Assembly: GCA_022316685.1 (NCBI GenBank)
Contig: JAKJHU010000031.1
Coordinates: 124,001 to 188,000, forward strand
Source of the DNA: Progne subis subis
Taxonomy: Eukaryota; Chordata; Aves; Passeriformes; Hirundinidae
Length of the DNA stretch: 64,000 nucleotides
Direction: 5' to 3'
Shown here: positions 36,591 to 49,050 of the stretch, one piece after another
Layout of the letters: each line of letters starts with the position of its first letter
Numbering within the stretch: position 1 is the stretch's first letter
The notes under the pieces: generated by a model
What the model saw: only the letters and a program-made list of their open reading frames with translations
Databases searched by the model: none
What the model was told of the DNA's origin: nothing
Translations under genes and position numbers: made by a program

Positions 36591-37370
36591 GTGCCTGCTG
36601 TCATCATGGTTTGCAGGCATGTTATTGTTATTAATTATGGTTATTACTGCAGCGCAGACCTACGCAGCATCTGGCCCACAGGCTGCCTGCAGAGCAGGGC
36701 TGCCAGCACGGAGAGCAGCTCCTTCTGCCCGGACAGCTTGGGAGCCAAAATCCCGGCAGCTGCCCGAGCAGCAGGAGCTCACCCGCGCCGTGGCCAGCTG
36801 GCTTGGCAGCCAACACGCCGTGCCAGCGAGCCCGGCTGCAAGTGGGAGCTCTCCTGCCTCCAAACACTGCCTGCTGCCTGCCAGGAAAGGTGGGAAATCT
36901 AGGGAGAACGGGAAAGGGACGCGTACATCCCTGTGGAGAGCAGCAGCCACGCCTGGGGCGTCTGGCAAAGCTGGGTGTAGAACAGGAATGAGTTTTCGTG
37001 AGTGTTTTCCAGCAGTGGATTTAGCTCTGGAAGTTTCACAGAGACGTTCTCTTTCATCAGCCTGGGATGCTTGGGAATGCTGGGGCGTTTTTATGTGGCA
37101 TTTTTTGGAGGTGGGGGAGGACTTTGGTATTTTTAGAGGCTCTCCTTCATCTCCCCTCTGTTGTTTCTTTGCTTTCTTTCTTTGAAGGAAAGTGAAGAGA
37201 AGAAAGGAAAAAGGAAACACTCCAAATTGAAATGGGAGGGCTTGGAGCTTTGCTGGAAAGCAAAGGAGAAGAAACCTCCCCTGGTGGTCTTTCCCTGGGG
37301 GAAGAATGAAAGGAGATGTGGTGAAATCAAAGTACTTGTGGAAATGTAAATTCCTAGTAAACACCATGGG
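36591..37370. other. GC-rich block with long frames on both strands
   Basis: Two unrelated frames overlap: 188 codons on plus (36619-37185) and 235 codons on minus (36660-37367), the longest in the window. The plus frame starts with a hydrophobic MLLLLIMVITAAQTYA, which looks like a signal peptide, then becomes Ala/Ser/Pro/Arg-rich and ends in Phe-rich sequence. The minus frame is Ser/Lys/Ala-rich and shows no domain. CpGs are moderately frequent at 36.7-36.95 kb. The open frames are best explained by low stop-codon frequency in GC-rich DNA. A small exon or CpG-island-like regulatory patch is possible. Confidence 0.25.
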
Positions 37371-37489
37371 GGAAGGAGTCTGTGAATATTTAAGTAACTC
37401 TGCTTAGTTTTATCAACGGCAGCTCTGAGGAACGGGGAGGGGCTGCCACCTCTCCGAGCCCTGTGACATGGGACCCCCGACGCCCCACA

Positions 37490-37660
37490 GCAAGCGATTC
37501 ATCCTGGGGAGCTAATCAGCCCTGCCGGGGAGAGATGCTCCCTGCCCCATGGGAGTTTCTATTTTTGCCGTGACTTACAGTCATCTCTGCTCCAATGGGA
37601 ATGGCCGGGAGTTAATGAGCGTCCCTGGATGGGGTGTCTTGGCTGGCTGTACTCGACTGC
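37490..37660. promoter_or_regulatory. CpG-retaining enhancer candidate
   Basis: The block includes cgacgccccacagcaagcg, ggagctaatcagccctgccgg and gccgggagttaatgagcgtcc. CpGs alternate with TAAT-type cores and there is no repeat similarity. This is a candidate by composition only. Confidence 0.23.
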
Positions 37661-38419
37661 AGGGTTCACGAGCCCCATCCAGCCTTGTCACCCCCAGAAG
37701 TAGCTGATGGGCCTCAGCAGGACCTTATGTGTCACTCAAGAGAGGAGAATTAACAAAGATGCTTACTTCAGCCAGAAGAATTATTTGCTGAAAAAACTGG
37801 TGCAAGAGGAGCAAGGAGCGGCTCTTTGTAGGAATGGGTACTTGCCTTTGCCTTTTGTAGGAAGAGCTCATGAAAGTCCTTGCCTGAGAGTCTGAGGTCC
37901 TGCGAGAGAGGGCTTAGCAGGCACGAGGCTTTTGGCAGCATGTAACTCTAGCAGGTGATTGCTCAGTAAGTAGCTTGTTTGAACTGTTCAGAGCCTGGGA
38001 AGACGTTCTTGTCTGGAAGGACATCTTGGTAGAGTGCATCAGAGATCCACACGTGAATGGGACAGTCCCAAACAACCAGAGTGGAGGGACAGAGACCTTC
38101 TTTAGGTCCTGACCTTGCTATGACTGTGAGAGTCCTGGACCCAGGAGGTCCCAAAGGTGCCCAAAATCCTCCGTGTGATTTGTCCTCCTGGCAGCCAGCA
38201 CATGAGCTGCTTGCCTGACTGGGAACACTGGTCCCAGGTCCTCTCCAAAGGCAAGGATGGGGAGTTGTGACCAGGGAGGAAGAAGGGATGAGGAGCTCCT
38301 CAAACTTGCCAAATTAGTCTGGAGCTGGTAGACAGCAGAGGCAGACAGTTGCTCCATCCTCAGCAGCATGGGAGCGTGGCTGCAGTTCAAGAGCCTATTA
38401 AAGAGCCGAGACATACACA
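37661..38419. other. Unique sequence, nothing recognised
   Basis: No named repeat, exon or regulatory block is visible. Confidence 0.4.
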
Positions 38420-38935
38420 GACTTCATTAGCCACATGTCAGAAAGCACTTTTTACAGTAAATCCTACTTAATAGCCATATGCTAGGAGAGAATTAAATGC
38501 TTTTTAGCAGTCAGACAGTTATGTAAACTCGAGAGAGGAGAAAAAAAAGATAACAAGTATCAGCAGAGGAGTCTTCAGTACATACAAGTTATTAATGTAT
38601 TTATCTAGGCTGTTTATTTATTGAAGATATATTTTTTTCTGGGACAGGCCTATTAAGTCTGACAGCTTAATCGACACTCAATGGGAAAAATGTCATTTAA
38701 AAAAGTAGTTAGACTCCCATTGATTTCAATATAAACTTCATTTTTCATTTTGTATTTTTCCCCAGCCATCACAGTCAGTTTGACAGACTCGTTAACAAGA
38801 TACTAAACTGCCTCACTCTTTTTTTGAGGACAATAAATTACTATGGAGAAAGCTGCTGTTGTCTTAGCAGATGCTTTTCACAGTGTAAACATCCCTTGAC
38901 TGATAAGCAGAGAGGGAAGAAGTGTGCAAACTAGC
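38420..38935. promoter_or_regulatory. Long AT-rich block, conserved-element candidate
   Basis: About 500 bp of markedly AT-rich, non-repetitive sequence. It contains gagaattaaatgc, 'gttattaatgtatttatc', ggctgtttatttattg, gcttaatcgacac, tcgttaacaag and ggacaataaattac. FOX-like TGTTTATTTA, homeodomain-like TTAAT and GTTAAC cores are dense. Flanks on both sides are GC-richer. The length and texture fit an enhancer cluster. AT-rich neutral sequence is the alternative. Confidence 0.3.
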
Positions 38936-40585
38936 CTTTTCATGCTAAATAAATAACAGAGCTGGAGAGCTGGCACTGAAATCGATGCTGTTTTGCTCTG
39001 CAAAGAATGCTGCACCGGAGGACAGGATGGTTTAGGAGATGGATAACGGGGTACAAAGAGTTTGCTTGGCTGTGGTTTGCCACGTTAATCCCTCTGACTG
39101 TGGGGGAGAGGAGCTGTCTGGGATGTGGCTGACGAGGGCCGTGGTGTGGGGCTGCACGGCCCCACCTTGCTCTGGCATGGTCAGAGAGGGTCTGTCCCCT
39201 GCCAGGTCCCTCCATCCAGGCGGTGGGCACGGCAGGGCTTGCGGCAGGAGCTGGCTGACCTGCAGCTCAGAGGCCCAAGGGACCAGCCTGAGGTGGCACT
39301 GCCTGGTGGCTCACTGGCCAGACCGGCTCTTGCTGCCACATCGTTTGGCACAGGGGAACCCCTGCCAGGCACAGCACTGCCTGGATCCAGGCATTTGCCG
39401 GGATCCAGGGTTAGCTGATGGCAGCTCTCTGCTGGTGTGTGTGTGAGAAACCCACGCCTGTGCACCAGGGAAGAGGCTGAGGGCACAGAGTTCACTGGCA
39501 AGGGCCAGAGCTGATTTGCCAGCACAGAGCTGGGCTTTCTGAATGTCCACTTCAGAAGAGATGGGGAGGACAGACCTGCAGGTCCCTCTGCATGAATACC
39601 AGCTCCACCTGGGCAGGGGCACAGGGAAATGGCCAAGCACCTGGTGCTGCAGGTGGTGGCTCAGCATCATCTAGCTTCTTTCAGCTCTTCTCTGAGGTCT
39701 CTCCATGGCAGGCATTTAAGCCTGAGTTCCCCCTTTGGCAGCAGCAGCTCCACCCAAGGTGGTGTCATGAGACATGATTCCCCAGGATGGCAGCACCTTC
39801 TTTCCCAAAGAACAGATTCCTGCAGACAGCCACACTGGCATGGGTTATCTCTCAGGGGCTGGGGCTCGGGCAAGGCACCTGTGAAAATCACTGACCAAGG
39901 CATGCAGTGCACCCTCATCGTTACACTGAGCGCTGCTGGGCTCTGTTGGTTGGCTCCTCCTTTTCAACCGCAAATAAAGGGGCAGGGGTTTTGTTTTAAA
40001 ACTGGGATTTTGCCAGGCAAGGCAGTCTGAGAGGGACAGCTCTGGGTCAGGGTAGCTTTATCCCTTTCCAAACAAGATGGTCCTGGCTGTTGTCACACCC
40101 ACGGCATTTGATGCTGGGGTAGCACCAGAATATCGCTGCTCCTGCTGTCCTCCAGTGCCTGGAACACTGTCAGGGACAGACATTGGTCATGCTCAAAGCC
40201 CCTCAAAGACTGTCACAGTGAGGCAGCAGGCAGGAAATAACAGAGTTAAGTTTTTCTGTATTTCTACTTAAAGGTTGTATTTGACCCTGCTCAGCATCCT
40301 TTTCTTACAAGCACCACATCCAGGTCTTCTCCCATGGATGCTTCCTCAAAATCCCTACTAACTGCAGCATTGAGTCAGAAAGTTCCTGGTTTTCCTGGCA
40401 TCCCCTTTCTTCCTCCCCCTCAAACCAGCCCTCCCCATCTACACATTCCCAGCTCAGAGCACTGCATTAATGCTCCATTTTATTGCATGCTCTTAATGAC
40501 GCATCTGCAGACACTTCCCCTCTCTAACTGAGCAAATTCTTGCTGGGATGGAAATTTTAAAATGAGAATCAGATTGTTTCCACAT
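38936..40585. other. Unique, GC-richer sequence without a recognised gene
   Basis: Overlapping frames of 96-151 codons cover 39.0-40.0 kb on both strands with no domain. A near-duplicate ggatccagg word pair lies near 39.38-39.41 kb. No repeat family is named. Confidence 0.42.
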
Positions 40586-40589
40586 CACA

Positions 40590-40945
40590 AGGCACAGCCA
40601 GGCTTTAAATACGACAAAATTCCTGAAATCCTTTATCCTGTCACCCAAGTATTTCAATAATTAACTACAGGAACATCCCACAGGCCTGCCTGAGAAGGCG
40701 AGAGTGTTTGCATACTAATTGATCACTAAATGCAAAGCAAACAGCTCACGGATCTGTCAATAATTACTTTAGAAGAGGCAGCCACGGTCACTAAAATGAA
40801 CTTAATCTACTCAAAGACTCAGCAGCACTTACAGGTGTAAGCACTGGCTCTGGCTGTTCACTCTAATGACTTTATTATTTCAATGTCATTAGCCCTGTTC
40901 CTCTCCAAGTTTTGCTAATGGGCACGCACATAACCAGCCGTTGCT
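40590..40945. promoter_or_regulatory. Enhancer candidate with many TAAT cores
   Basis: The series includes 'tttcaataattaactac', catactaattgatcac, tcaataattactttag, ctaatgactttattattt, gtcattagccc and gctaatgggcacg. Six or more TAAT-type cores lie within 350 bp of unique sequence. It is the densest such cluster in the window. No coding frame is visible. Confidence 0.33.
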
Positions 40946-43925
40946 ACTGAATCATTCTCCCACTTCTTTATTTATTCCTTTCACTCTGTGGGGGCTGCAA
41001 TTGCTTTCTATATCTATGCACACACATATATTGATCTCTCTCTTTATTTTTTTTTTAATTAGAACTGAAAGGACAATTTTCTTGCTGAAGGTGGCAATCA
41101 GAGGAAAGCATGGTTCATTTCCGAGGGGCTCCCACCTCCAGATCCCCAGCACACGCTGTGCATCCCGGGCTGTCTTACATAAAGACACATCAGAGTGAGG
41201 AAATGAGCCTGGCTGCCGTTTAACCATTGGGATGCTATTGCAGTGTTTTTCTAGGAGCCTGGCATGCTGGAACAAAGCCAGGGCATCCTCTGAGCATGTT
41301 CCTTCCCGAATCCATCATGCTCTGCCTCCTGGTCCCCCCCTGCATGTCTCTCTCCAGGACCTTGTCTGAACCATCCCCGATCACACTTGTTCTCTGTCCA
41401 GCTTCTCTCTTTCCCTTCTTTCCCTGCTGCCCCAAAGCCCCTGCACCATCTTGTCTTCAAAATGCTGCTCTGCCTGCACCAAAAACCTTGGATTTGCTCA
41501 AGGGAGGCAGCTGCCTCGGCTTTCCTGGGTCCCCCCTACCTCGTCTTCCCCGGCGCTGCGGTGGTGGCTCGCTGCAGCCTCCGTTAATGAGGACTGGTGC
41601 AGGGGACTCTGAAGCTCCCTTAGTAAAAGTCTCCCTGGAACTGACCCAAATTCATCTCAGAACTCCAGGGGCGGATGTTTTTCAGGGTTTTCTGTGAAAT
41701 GACATGTCAGCACCCGCATTCTCACCATTCCCAGGTGGGAGATGGATGCGGCGGGGCAGTGACTGAAGCGAGACAGATAATTTTACACTTTCTGGATATT
41801 ACTTGAGTAAAAGGAGGATGGAGATGAATAGAAAGAGGTCTTGATCTACAGGGAGCTTTACAGACTCCCTGAGCTCTGCTGAGCTCTAATAATGCCCTTC
41901 AGTGTGCACACTCCAGGTGAGGGGTACGCAGGCTCCCCTGCTGCCTCCAGCCCTGGTGTCTCTGCACCCCACGGCCAGGGGGACATGTCCCCTTTCCTTT
42001 TTCCTTGCTGGAACAGGGGATCTTTCAAGCAGCCACTACTGCATTTATGCAGCATAAAAGACTCCCCGGGCCATGCTGGGCAGAGATGGGAATTTCACTT
42101 CATGATCCCTTTAAAACCATTAGTATTTCTGCATTAAGCAATGACCCCTCACTGCCTTGGCTCAAAACCCTTTTTTAGTCCAAATTCTAGCAGGAGGAAG
42201 GACCAGACTCACCCTTTTCAAAGTCAATCAGCTATAAGATGGGAGGAAGGTTTGCCTGCAGGCATCTCAGCATTGCCTGGAGGTGGTGGTGATGTTTCCT
42301 TGAAGCACTTGAAGCGTCCCCCGGTAAGGCACACGCGTGGCAGCCAGCTCTGACTCTGCCATCCCCAGCCCTCTGGCGGATAGGGTAGCGATGGGGGTTG
42401 CTTCTTTTAACCCAGAGTGCAGAGCTTCTCCCTAAGAGTGTAAGAAAGTGCCTCGTAGGAGGATTATTTGCCTTGGCATTAAGCTTGAATAAACAGGCAG
42501 AGGACACCGGGTGAGGGATGGAGGGCGCTGAGCTCAGACACACGCTAATGAATGTGGCATCCTTGAGTGTGTGAAGGAAGGGAAGGCAGACAGAGCTGTC
42601 TGTGTGGGAGGCCTCAGCACTGGCAGTACACTAATCAGTGCAGCCTCTGCCTCAGCCCTGCTATTGCTCAACCCATTAGTTGAGCTGTTATCGCAAAGCT
42701 TTCTCATAGCCCACCCCTTTGGCGGTTCTGGCTCACAACAAAAGGCAGCCTTTGGTCTTCTTCAGAGCATCCTACTTACAAGATCACCTGTGACCGAAGG
42801 GGGACTGCTTCCACAACCACCAGTTGCATCCTACACGCTGCTGTCCAAATTGCTGCCTCATTAAGCCAGTCTCTTTTTTCTGATTCATGTGGTGCAAGTA
42901 TTTATTGAGCCACTTTGCTCAGGGCATCTTCCTTTGTTGGAGAGTGAAATAATTTTAAAAATCGGGTCCTCTTTCCATATTTTGTGGGGAGACAGGATGA
43001 TTTGTGTTGCTGTCACAAGTCCCTCTGTTGTCTGTTGTCAGCAATGTCTCAGCCCTTCTGCCCCTTGTGCCCATGTGCTGTGTGTGCTGCTTTGCAGCCT
43101 TTTTCCTCCTTTGTTGCATTAATCAGTGAGGTAGGAAGGAGAGGTCTGGAAACAGCTTTTTTAACAATCCCTGCCACCACTCCACCACCAGCGTCTTTGA
43201 CTTCATGATTTATTTCTTTTCAGGAGTGAGCTAGACTGTGAAATCACTTTGAAGTTTTGCTCCTGGGAGGAAACATCAGGAAAGTATTAATACAACCAAT
43301 TTTTTTTTTTTCTGTGTGAGAAGTAAAAAAGAAAACCGAGGCAGAAATAAGAAGAACTCCTGCAGAGTTGTTTACTCTAGATTAAACTGTCCTAGACTCT
43401 CCAGATCTTAACAGCTTTAGCTGAGGAACAGGCTGAAAGTGATTAATTTATAAGGTGACAAATATAACTTGCAGGCAAGAGGCAATTTGACTGTTTGACT
43501 GGGAGCTAAGAGGCTGTAAACAGGTTGTTTCACCCTGTGAACAATATATTTGCTTTCAAGTTGGGGATAAAATTCAGAGCTCTAGATACCTTGGGTTTTG
43601 GTATCTGACCCGGAGATTTTTGGCCATACCTTTACAGGTTTTGTTGGCAGTCTTTTACCAGCTGATGGACATTCATAGCTCTGTGTGGCCCGAAGGTCAC
43701 AGAGCCCCCTTGGAACTGCTCCCGTGAGTGGTTCAGCCAAAACTCTGCTGGGTTGTTGTGCTCAGGTGAGCAGGGGAACATTCAGAGGGAGGGCACACCC
43801 AGGGGGATGTAGCTGTGTGCCTGTTACACCCATCTCTTCCAGGGGCTGGGTGGGGCTGGAGCTGCATTCTGGGTGCAAACACAGTTACCTATCTCACAAG
43901 TTCTCTGCGGAAAGCCAGATGATCT
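40946..43925. other. Unique sequence, nothing recognised
   Basis: A 156-codon frame at 41227-41697 has no domain and is shadowed on the opposite strand. No named repeat is seen. The tandem word gagctctgct occurs at 41869-41887. Confidence 0.42.
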
Positions 43926-43929
43926 CTCA

Positions 43930-44155
43930 GGACTAATGACATTAATTGTGCCTGGATGAAAGCAGACACACGCGGCTTAATTTATTCTTCCTGTATTGCT
44001 GTTGATTGCTTGTTATTCTATTACCCCCCCACTGAATAGATCTTGTACTCAATTATTACACTGATGACCCGCCTTTGCTGCTAATGTGACACTCTTGTTT
44101 CCTCTTCACTACAACAGCCTCTGAAATAACATAATGCATCAGTTCTGTGCAGCAG
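43930..44155. promoter_or_regulatory. AT-rich enhancer candidate
   Basis: The block has 'gactaatgacattaattgtg', cacacgcggcttaatttat, tgcttgttattctattac, 'ctcaattattacactgatg' and gctgctaatgtgac. TAAT cores combine with retained CpGs (cacgcgg, acccgcc). The call is by composition only. Confidence 0.3.
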
Positions 44156-47100
44156 CGCACGGGGATGGGCGCTCTGTGGCTCTCACACGCTGGCCCCGAG
44201 CAATCCCTGCAGCAAGAGACACCATCCTCCTGGGACAGTGGCTAAAGGAAATATTTTGTGAGCTGGAGTTGTCTCTGCTGCTGTCTCCAGGCCCTGTATT
44301 TTGACCAGGCACCAGTGGCTTGAGAATTATTGATCTGGGTAAGTTGAGGAGTTGTGAATAAGGTCATTCCCTCCAACGGAAGGAGGGATCTCAAAGAGAT
44401 ATATGAAGGCATTGGCTCACTCCTTGTAGCTACTGCAGCTTTCCCATATGTCTTCCAGTTAAACTGTGCTCCGGCTTAACTAAGACAAGAATTAGAGGAA
44501 GGCTGAGGGCTGCAGGAAACAAAAATCTGGCAACTCACAACCAGGATGTGGGATGCCTTTGTAGCCCAGCACATCAGACGATGGGGTGCAACACAGACTT
44601 CTGTTCTTCCCGAAGATAACTCGGCAGATCACCCCTTCCCACCCCCAGCTGTGACATGATACCTTTAGTGCAGCAAGATGGGAGTATTGCTCTGCCTCCC
44701 AGAGCCCCCCTTTGAACCTTCTGCATGGCCTGGCCAGGCTCTGCAGGGAAGAGGGTCACAAGCACACAGGCTGAACGAGACTTGGAGGAGCCATGTCTGC
44801 AGAGCACAACATGCTCATCCTGCCACTCCTGAGCTGTCCACTGAGCATCTTGGGCCCAGGGTGGTTTCACTCCTTTTTGTGCTCTCTCTGGAGGTTTGTC
44901 TCTGTTGCCTGCAGTGTCTGGCAGCTCTCTTGCACCCTCTGTGTTGCTGTGACCACGCTGCATAAGGAGCATGCTGGAAATGTCTTGTTTGCCCCAAAAC
45001 TGTGTGTGGAGTTACCTGGAACAGACAGATATGGAAGAATGAGAGGCTGCTCCCCTGCAGAAGGGTTCAGAGTCACTCTGACCCTGCTCCAGGCAGACCC
45101 ACGGTCCCCCCCCACTCAGCTTGAGTGAAGACCTGTTGCTCTCTGTGCAAGAATGGCCTGCGTGGTTTCCCCTTCCCCGCTGCCTCCTTCATCACTGTTG
45201 TATTTCAAAACAAGAGTTTTTGCAGTTCGTTTTTGCCAGTTTCAGAGGAAAACCCATCCTCAAGGCAGCAGTTCTCTGACTCAATATCTTTGTTTATATC
45301 ACTGGCTGCAAACAGGCTTCCAGAGGCCAGACTCCAACTTGTCTTCCAATAAAAAAGTTTCAAAGAAACAGGTTTGAGGGAGGCTTCTGAAAGCTACTAC
45401 ATCCCCAGGTTTTTGCAATGTTGCTCTCTGATGAAGCCAGTTCTTAGGATGGTTTTTGGGAGCTCTGACTATTGCAGGGCCATTGGAGAGATCCCATGCA
45501 GGGGCGGGGAATGTTTTCTTCCCTGCACTGGAAAACATAAAACCGAATTATTCTCAAAACTCACCCTCTGAATGGCTGTTAAAAGCTGTGCTGGGGCAGA
45601 TCCTTCTAAACCATGGCCAAACCTCAGTAAATGAGCCACCAGAATTCTGCTGCCAGCAGTGTTTTATCAGCTCCATGAATTCACCATCCAGGGTTTGCTC
45701 CTGGCCTTTGGTGATGACTCTGTGTCTGGTTGCTCACCCCCTGCGGCATCCCTACTGCTCTTCCAAAGTTTCTCCCATGGACCAACAAATAAAACATCCC
45801 TAGTGCTAACAACTGATCTTGGAGATGTTTTATTCCCCCTTCACATAATGTCCTGGTTTCTCATAAACACAGGAGGATGCAGCCTCCAGTTCTGCGTGGT
45901 GCAGAAGTGCCATTAGGGCAGCCAGCGCAGGCACTGAGCAGCAGGCAATTTAGGATGATAGTGTGCTAAAACAGTTGAACAACCCACAGTCAATTCAAAA
46001 GCTTTCTGGCAGCTCTCCCTTAATTTTGGAGATTTCTATCTTGCAGAGCTATGTAAGAGTGGATTAGTAGAGATAAATTGGACAGCAACTCAGCCTAATG
46101 TGTCAGCAAGGCTAGATTACGGCTCTCAGATGCTTCGTAATGCTCAGTGGTGCTGTCAGAGGTTTCTCCTAGGTGCTGAAGGAGGCTTTTGTGAGACTTT
46201 GCCCAGAGCATGGGGGCCAGAGGGGAGCAGCCAATTCCAGTGCTGAGCTTTGTGGTAGTGGTTCAGGCTGTTCTGTACCCAGATGCTGCCCTGTCCTTGC
46301 CTGGCTGTGCTAGCTGTCTGTTCCCCAAATTACTCCACAGGCACTGGAAAGAGAAAGGGGTCTGTCAGAGGATCAAGAGTACTTCAGACTTGGTGCCATT
46401 TTCAGATTGCTCCCTGGAGACATTGTTCCTTCTCCTCAGCTGCATGCAAAGCAGAGGAAGGCCCCCCTGTGAATTTATCCTGTTTGAAGTCCTGAGAGGC
46501 AGCGAGCTGCCTCCAGTGTGGGTGAGCCTTCTACACTTGGTGCTTCTACAATTCCCTGTGATCCTCATGCTCCCCTCTGATCTTGTCCAGATGCCACCAC
46601 CACTTGCTAACTACATCTTTGCATCCAGCTGCTCAGCATCACCCGGCTCTCATATGCAGAGACTCACAGTAGAGGATATCTATGAGCATGTTCCTTTCTG
46701 CCCATAAATACAGATATTTTTCCTTTTAAATCATGACTATATGAAGTCCATTCTATTTACTCCATTACCCACAGGCAAATTGCAAAATGATAGCCCTGTA
46801 CTTCAGCTGGGAGGCTGTGCTTTGTGCAGCCTCTGCAGCTCAGAAACTCTTATTAATGCCGTGCTGTGAAGGGAGGGGTTGGGGGCCAGGGAACGTGGGA
46901 TTATTCAAGATAAAAATGATGGGAAATAGTGCAAGAGGAATGTACTAGAAAGGCCCCCCAGTCTATTAACCATCCAGATAGGGGGTGTGCTGAAGCTACT
47001 CAGTTTAAACCCTATTTGCCACTCTAGGGGATTTTGCTCACTTTCCTGATTTAATCCACTTATTTTTACAGGCAGACAGGCAGATGGACAGGGACTGACC

Positions 47101-47555
47101 CCTCTCTCACTCCTCACCCTGTTATCTGCTGACTTCTGTCTGTCTGACACCATCATTTTGTGGCCTCTGCCTACATTTTTTTAAAGGCGCTGAAAGTTGT
47201 TCTCTGAGAGATAAATCCTCCTCCAGTTTAACTGAAAAATCTGAAATAGTCCTGGCTGGAGCAGGGATTTAGCAGCAAACCCTTATTTATTTTTCTCCTC
47301 AATGCTCAAATCAGACCTTTCCTGCTGTTCCTATGAGATGTTGCCCATCCTGCCCCTGCAGACCCATCCTCTGCAGAAGGGCACTTCTGGCATCAACATG
47401 CCCTGGGAATTGAGGAGAATCCTCTGACTGAGCAGGGGATGCTCTGGGGGATGACTGGGGACCACAGGGGACACAGGAAGTGAAGGAGTCCCATCTGCCC
47501 ACAGAATTTCCCATCATCATGCATTTCATCTGCTTGTCCTAAAAGCACTCACATA
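44156..47555. other. Unique sequence, nothing recognised
   Basis: A 165-codon plus frame at 46210-46707 and several of about 100 codons show no domain and are overlapped by opposite frames. No named repeat or exon is visible. Confidence 0.42.
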
Positions 47556-47559
47556 CCTG

Positions 47560-47968
47560 GATGGAAACATCCTTGTGCATGTTTACTCTGTTAATATGCT
47601 TGTTTTTATCAAAATGCACTAACTCTGAACATTGAATTGTATTTAATACTCCTCTGGAGCAGTTTTGGAAAACACCTAGCAGTAATCTGGCCTCTAGCTG
47701 TAATCAAAATGGGAATCCCCAGAAAAATCTTTGAAAGATGGTATCTGGGGTCTGAACCTGCAGGTAATGGAGCCTTCAGAGCTAATAACTTCATGCCCTT
47801 TTGTTGACTGGCAGCTTCAAAATTGAATGTCTCTGGTTGTTGCTCTTGGGAGCAGAGCTTCCTGTGGCTGTTCTTCGGCAAACAGTGATTAAACTGCAGC
47901 TTTATGCTGCCAGAAAAAAAAGAAAAAAAAAGAAAAAAAAAAAAAAAAAAAAAAAAAAAAGATGGAAA
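47560..47968 (+). other. Possible tailed retrocopy ending in poly(A)
   Basis: An A-rich tract (47914-47960, G-interrupted at 47922 and 47932, ending with 28 A) is preceded 20 nt upstream by ATTAAA (47888-47893), the usual spacing of a poly(A) signal to its tail. The 8-base word gatggaaa follows the tail at 47961-47968 and also occurs at 47560-47567, as a target-site duplication would. The intervening 346 bp has no open frame or sequence I recognise, so it would be a 3'-UTR or non-coding RNA copy. Retrocopies are rare in birds. A chance-grown A tract is the main alternative, and the tract itself is certain. Confidence 0.25.
47914..47960. repeat. Poly(A) tract, 47 bp
   Basis: Two interrupting G residues followed by 28 consecutive A. 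It is the longest homopolymer in the window. Confidence 0.95.
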
Positions 47969-48950
47969 AATGTAGCTTTGTAAACAAGCTCTCGGGACAA
48001 GCCCTCCTGTTTGCCCTGATCACCTTGTACATTCTCAAAATGAACATAATCCCCCATCATCAACGTTCTGAGGTTACTTAAAAATTGCCAGACTAATTTT
48101 TTTAAATTTATTTTTATTGTTGTTATCACAACTAATGTTGGAAACTAATTTGTCTTTTTCATTTTGCCATTGTTCAGGTTCTTATTTTCCCAGCTTGACT
48201 CTGAGCTGCATGGGCAGAGGAGAGCAAGACAGGGCCCTGGCTGCACAGGACAAAGACGTGGGGATCACCCCTTGTCCAGGCAAACCTCTCTGCTGGCTCA
48301 GTCCTGCTCTCTTGGCTGCTCAGAGACTCTTTACTCCGAGTGGGAGCTGCCTTGGCCAGACCTAATAGGGTGCTAAGGAATAGCAGGGCTATGTGGTATC
48401 CTTCCTGACACGTGGAATTACAGCCTGGGCACAGCCAATTCTCCATTCCGGGCTGCTGCATCCATGTATTTGCCTGCTGAGCAAATTTCTGACAGCACAT
48501 TTGAAAATTAGACACTACTAAATGTCATAAATGAGCAATCACTTTTTAATTTTTTTTTTTGTTTGTTTGATTTTCTATCCTTTGACCGTTTTTTTACTTT
48601 TTCTCCATTTTCACTTATTGGTACTTGGGGTCAGACATGACTGCAGTGGGTGCCACACATGAGCCACCTGCAGCTGCCCCTTTGCTGTGCCAGGGCTCTG
48701 GAGCAGACACTGGCTGTGAGACCAAAGCAGATGCTGAGGACAAAAAATACTGAAGTTAAACCCAGAAAAATCCATCCTTTTCCTTATGCCCTTCAAATAA
48801 AACTCCTCTGCTGTTGAACAGGGACTTATTAATGCAGCATCTTGAGAGGAGTGATGTTGCCATATAGTTAATGTGATGATTTCAGGTACAGTTGCTGCTG
48901 CCTGATTAAACATCTCTGGGATCAAGCAGACTGCTTGGATTGAACGGGCT
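47961..48950. other. Unique sequence, nothing recognised
   Basis: Short frames on both strands and AT-rich runs around 48.1 and 48.55 kb, with no named repeat. Confidence 0.4.
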
Positions 48951-48954
48951 ATTA

Positions 48955-49050
48955 TTCTATCCTGCTAAGAGCAGACTCACAGAAGCACGTTATAATTAAA
49001 ATCAGGATAAATGTCATCACTAAATTTTGATGAAAAGAGCTCCTGGCTTT
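48955..49050. promoter_or_regulatory. Short AT-rich candidate element
   Basis: The sequence contains cacgttataattaaaatc and atcactaaattttgatg cores in unique sequence. It is weak evidence, by composition. Confidence 0.15.

Noticed and set aside
36660..37367. Longest open frame (235 codons, minus)
   Set aside because: It overlaps an equally open plus frame, lies in GC-rich DNA with few stops, and has no domain and no exon or homologue that I recognise.
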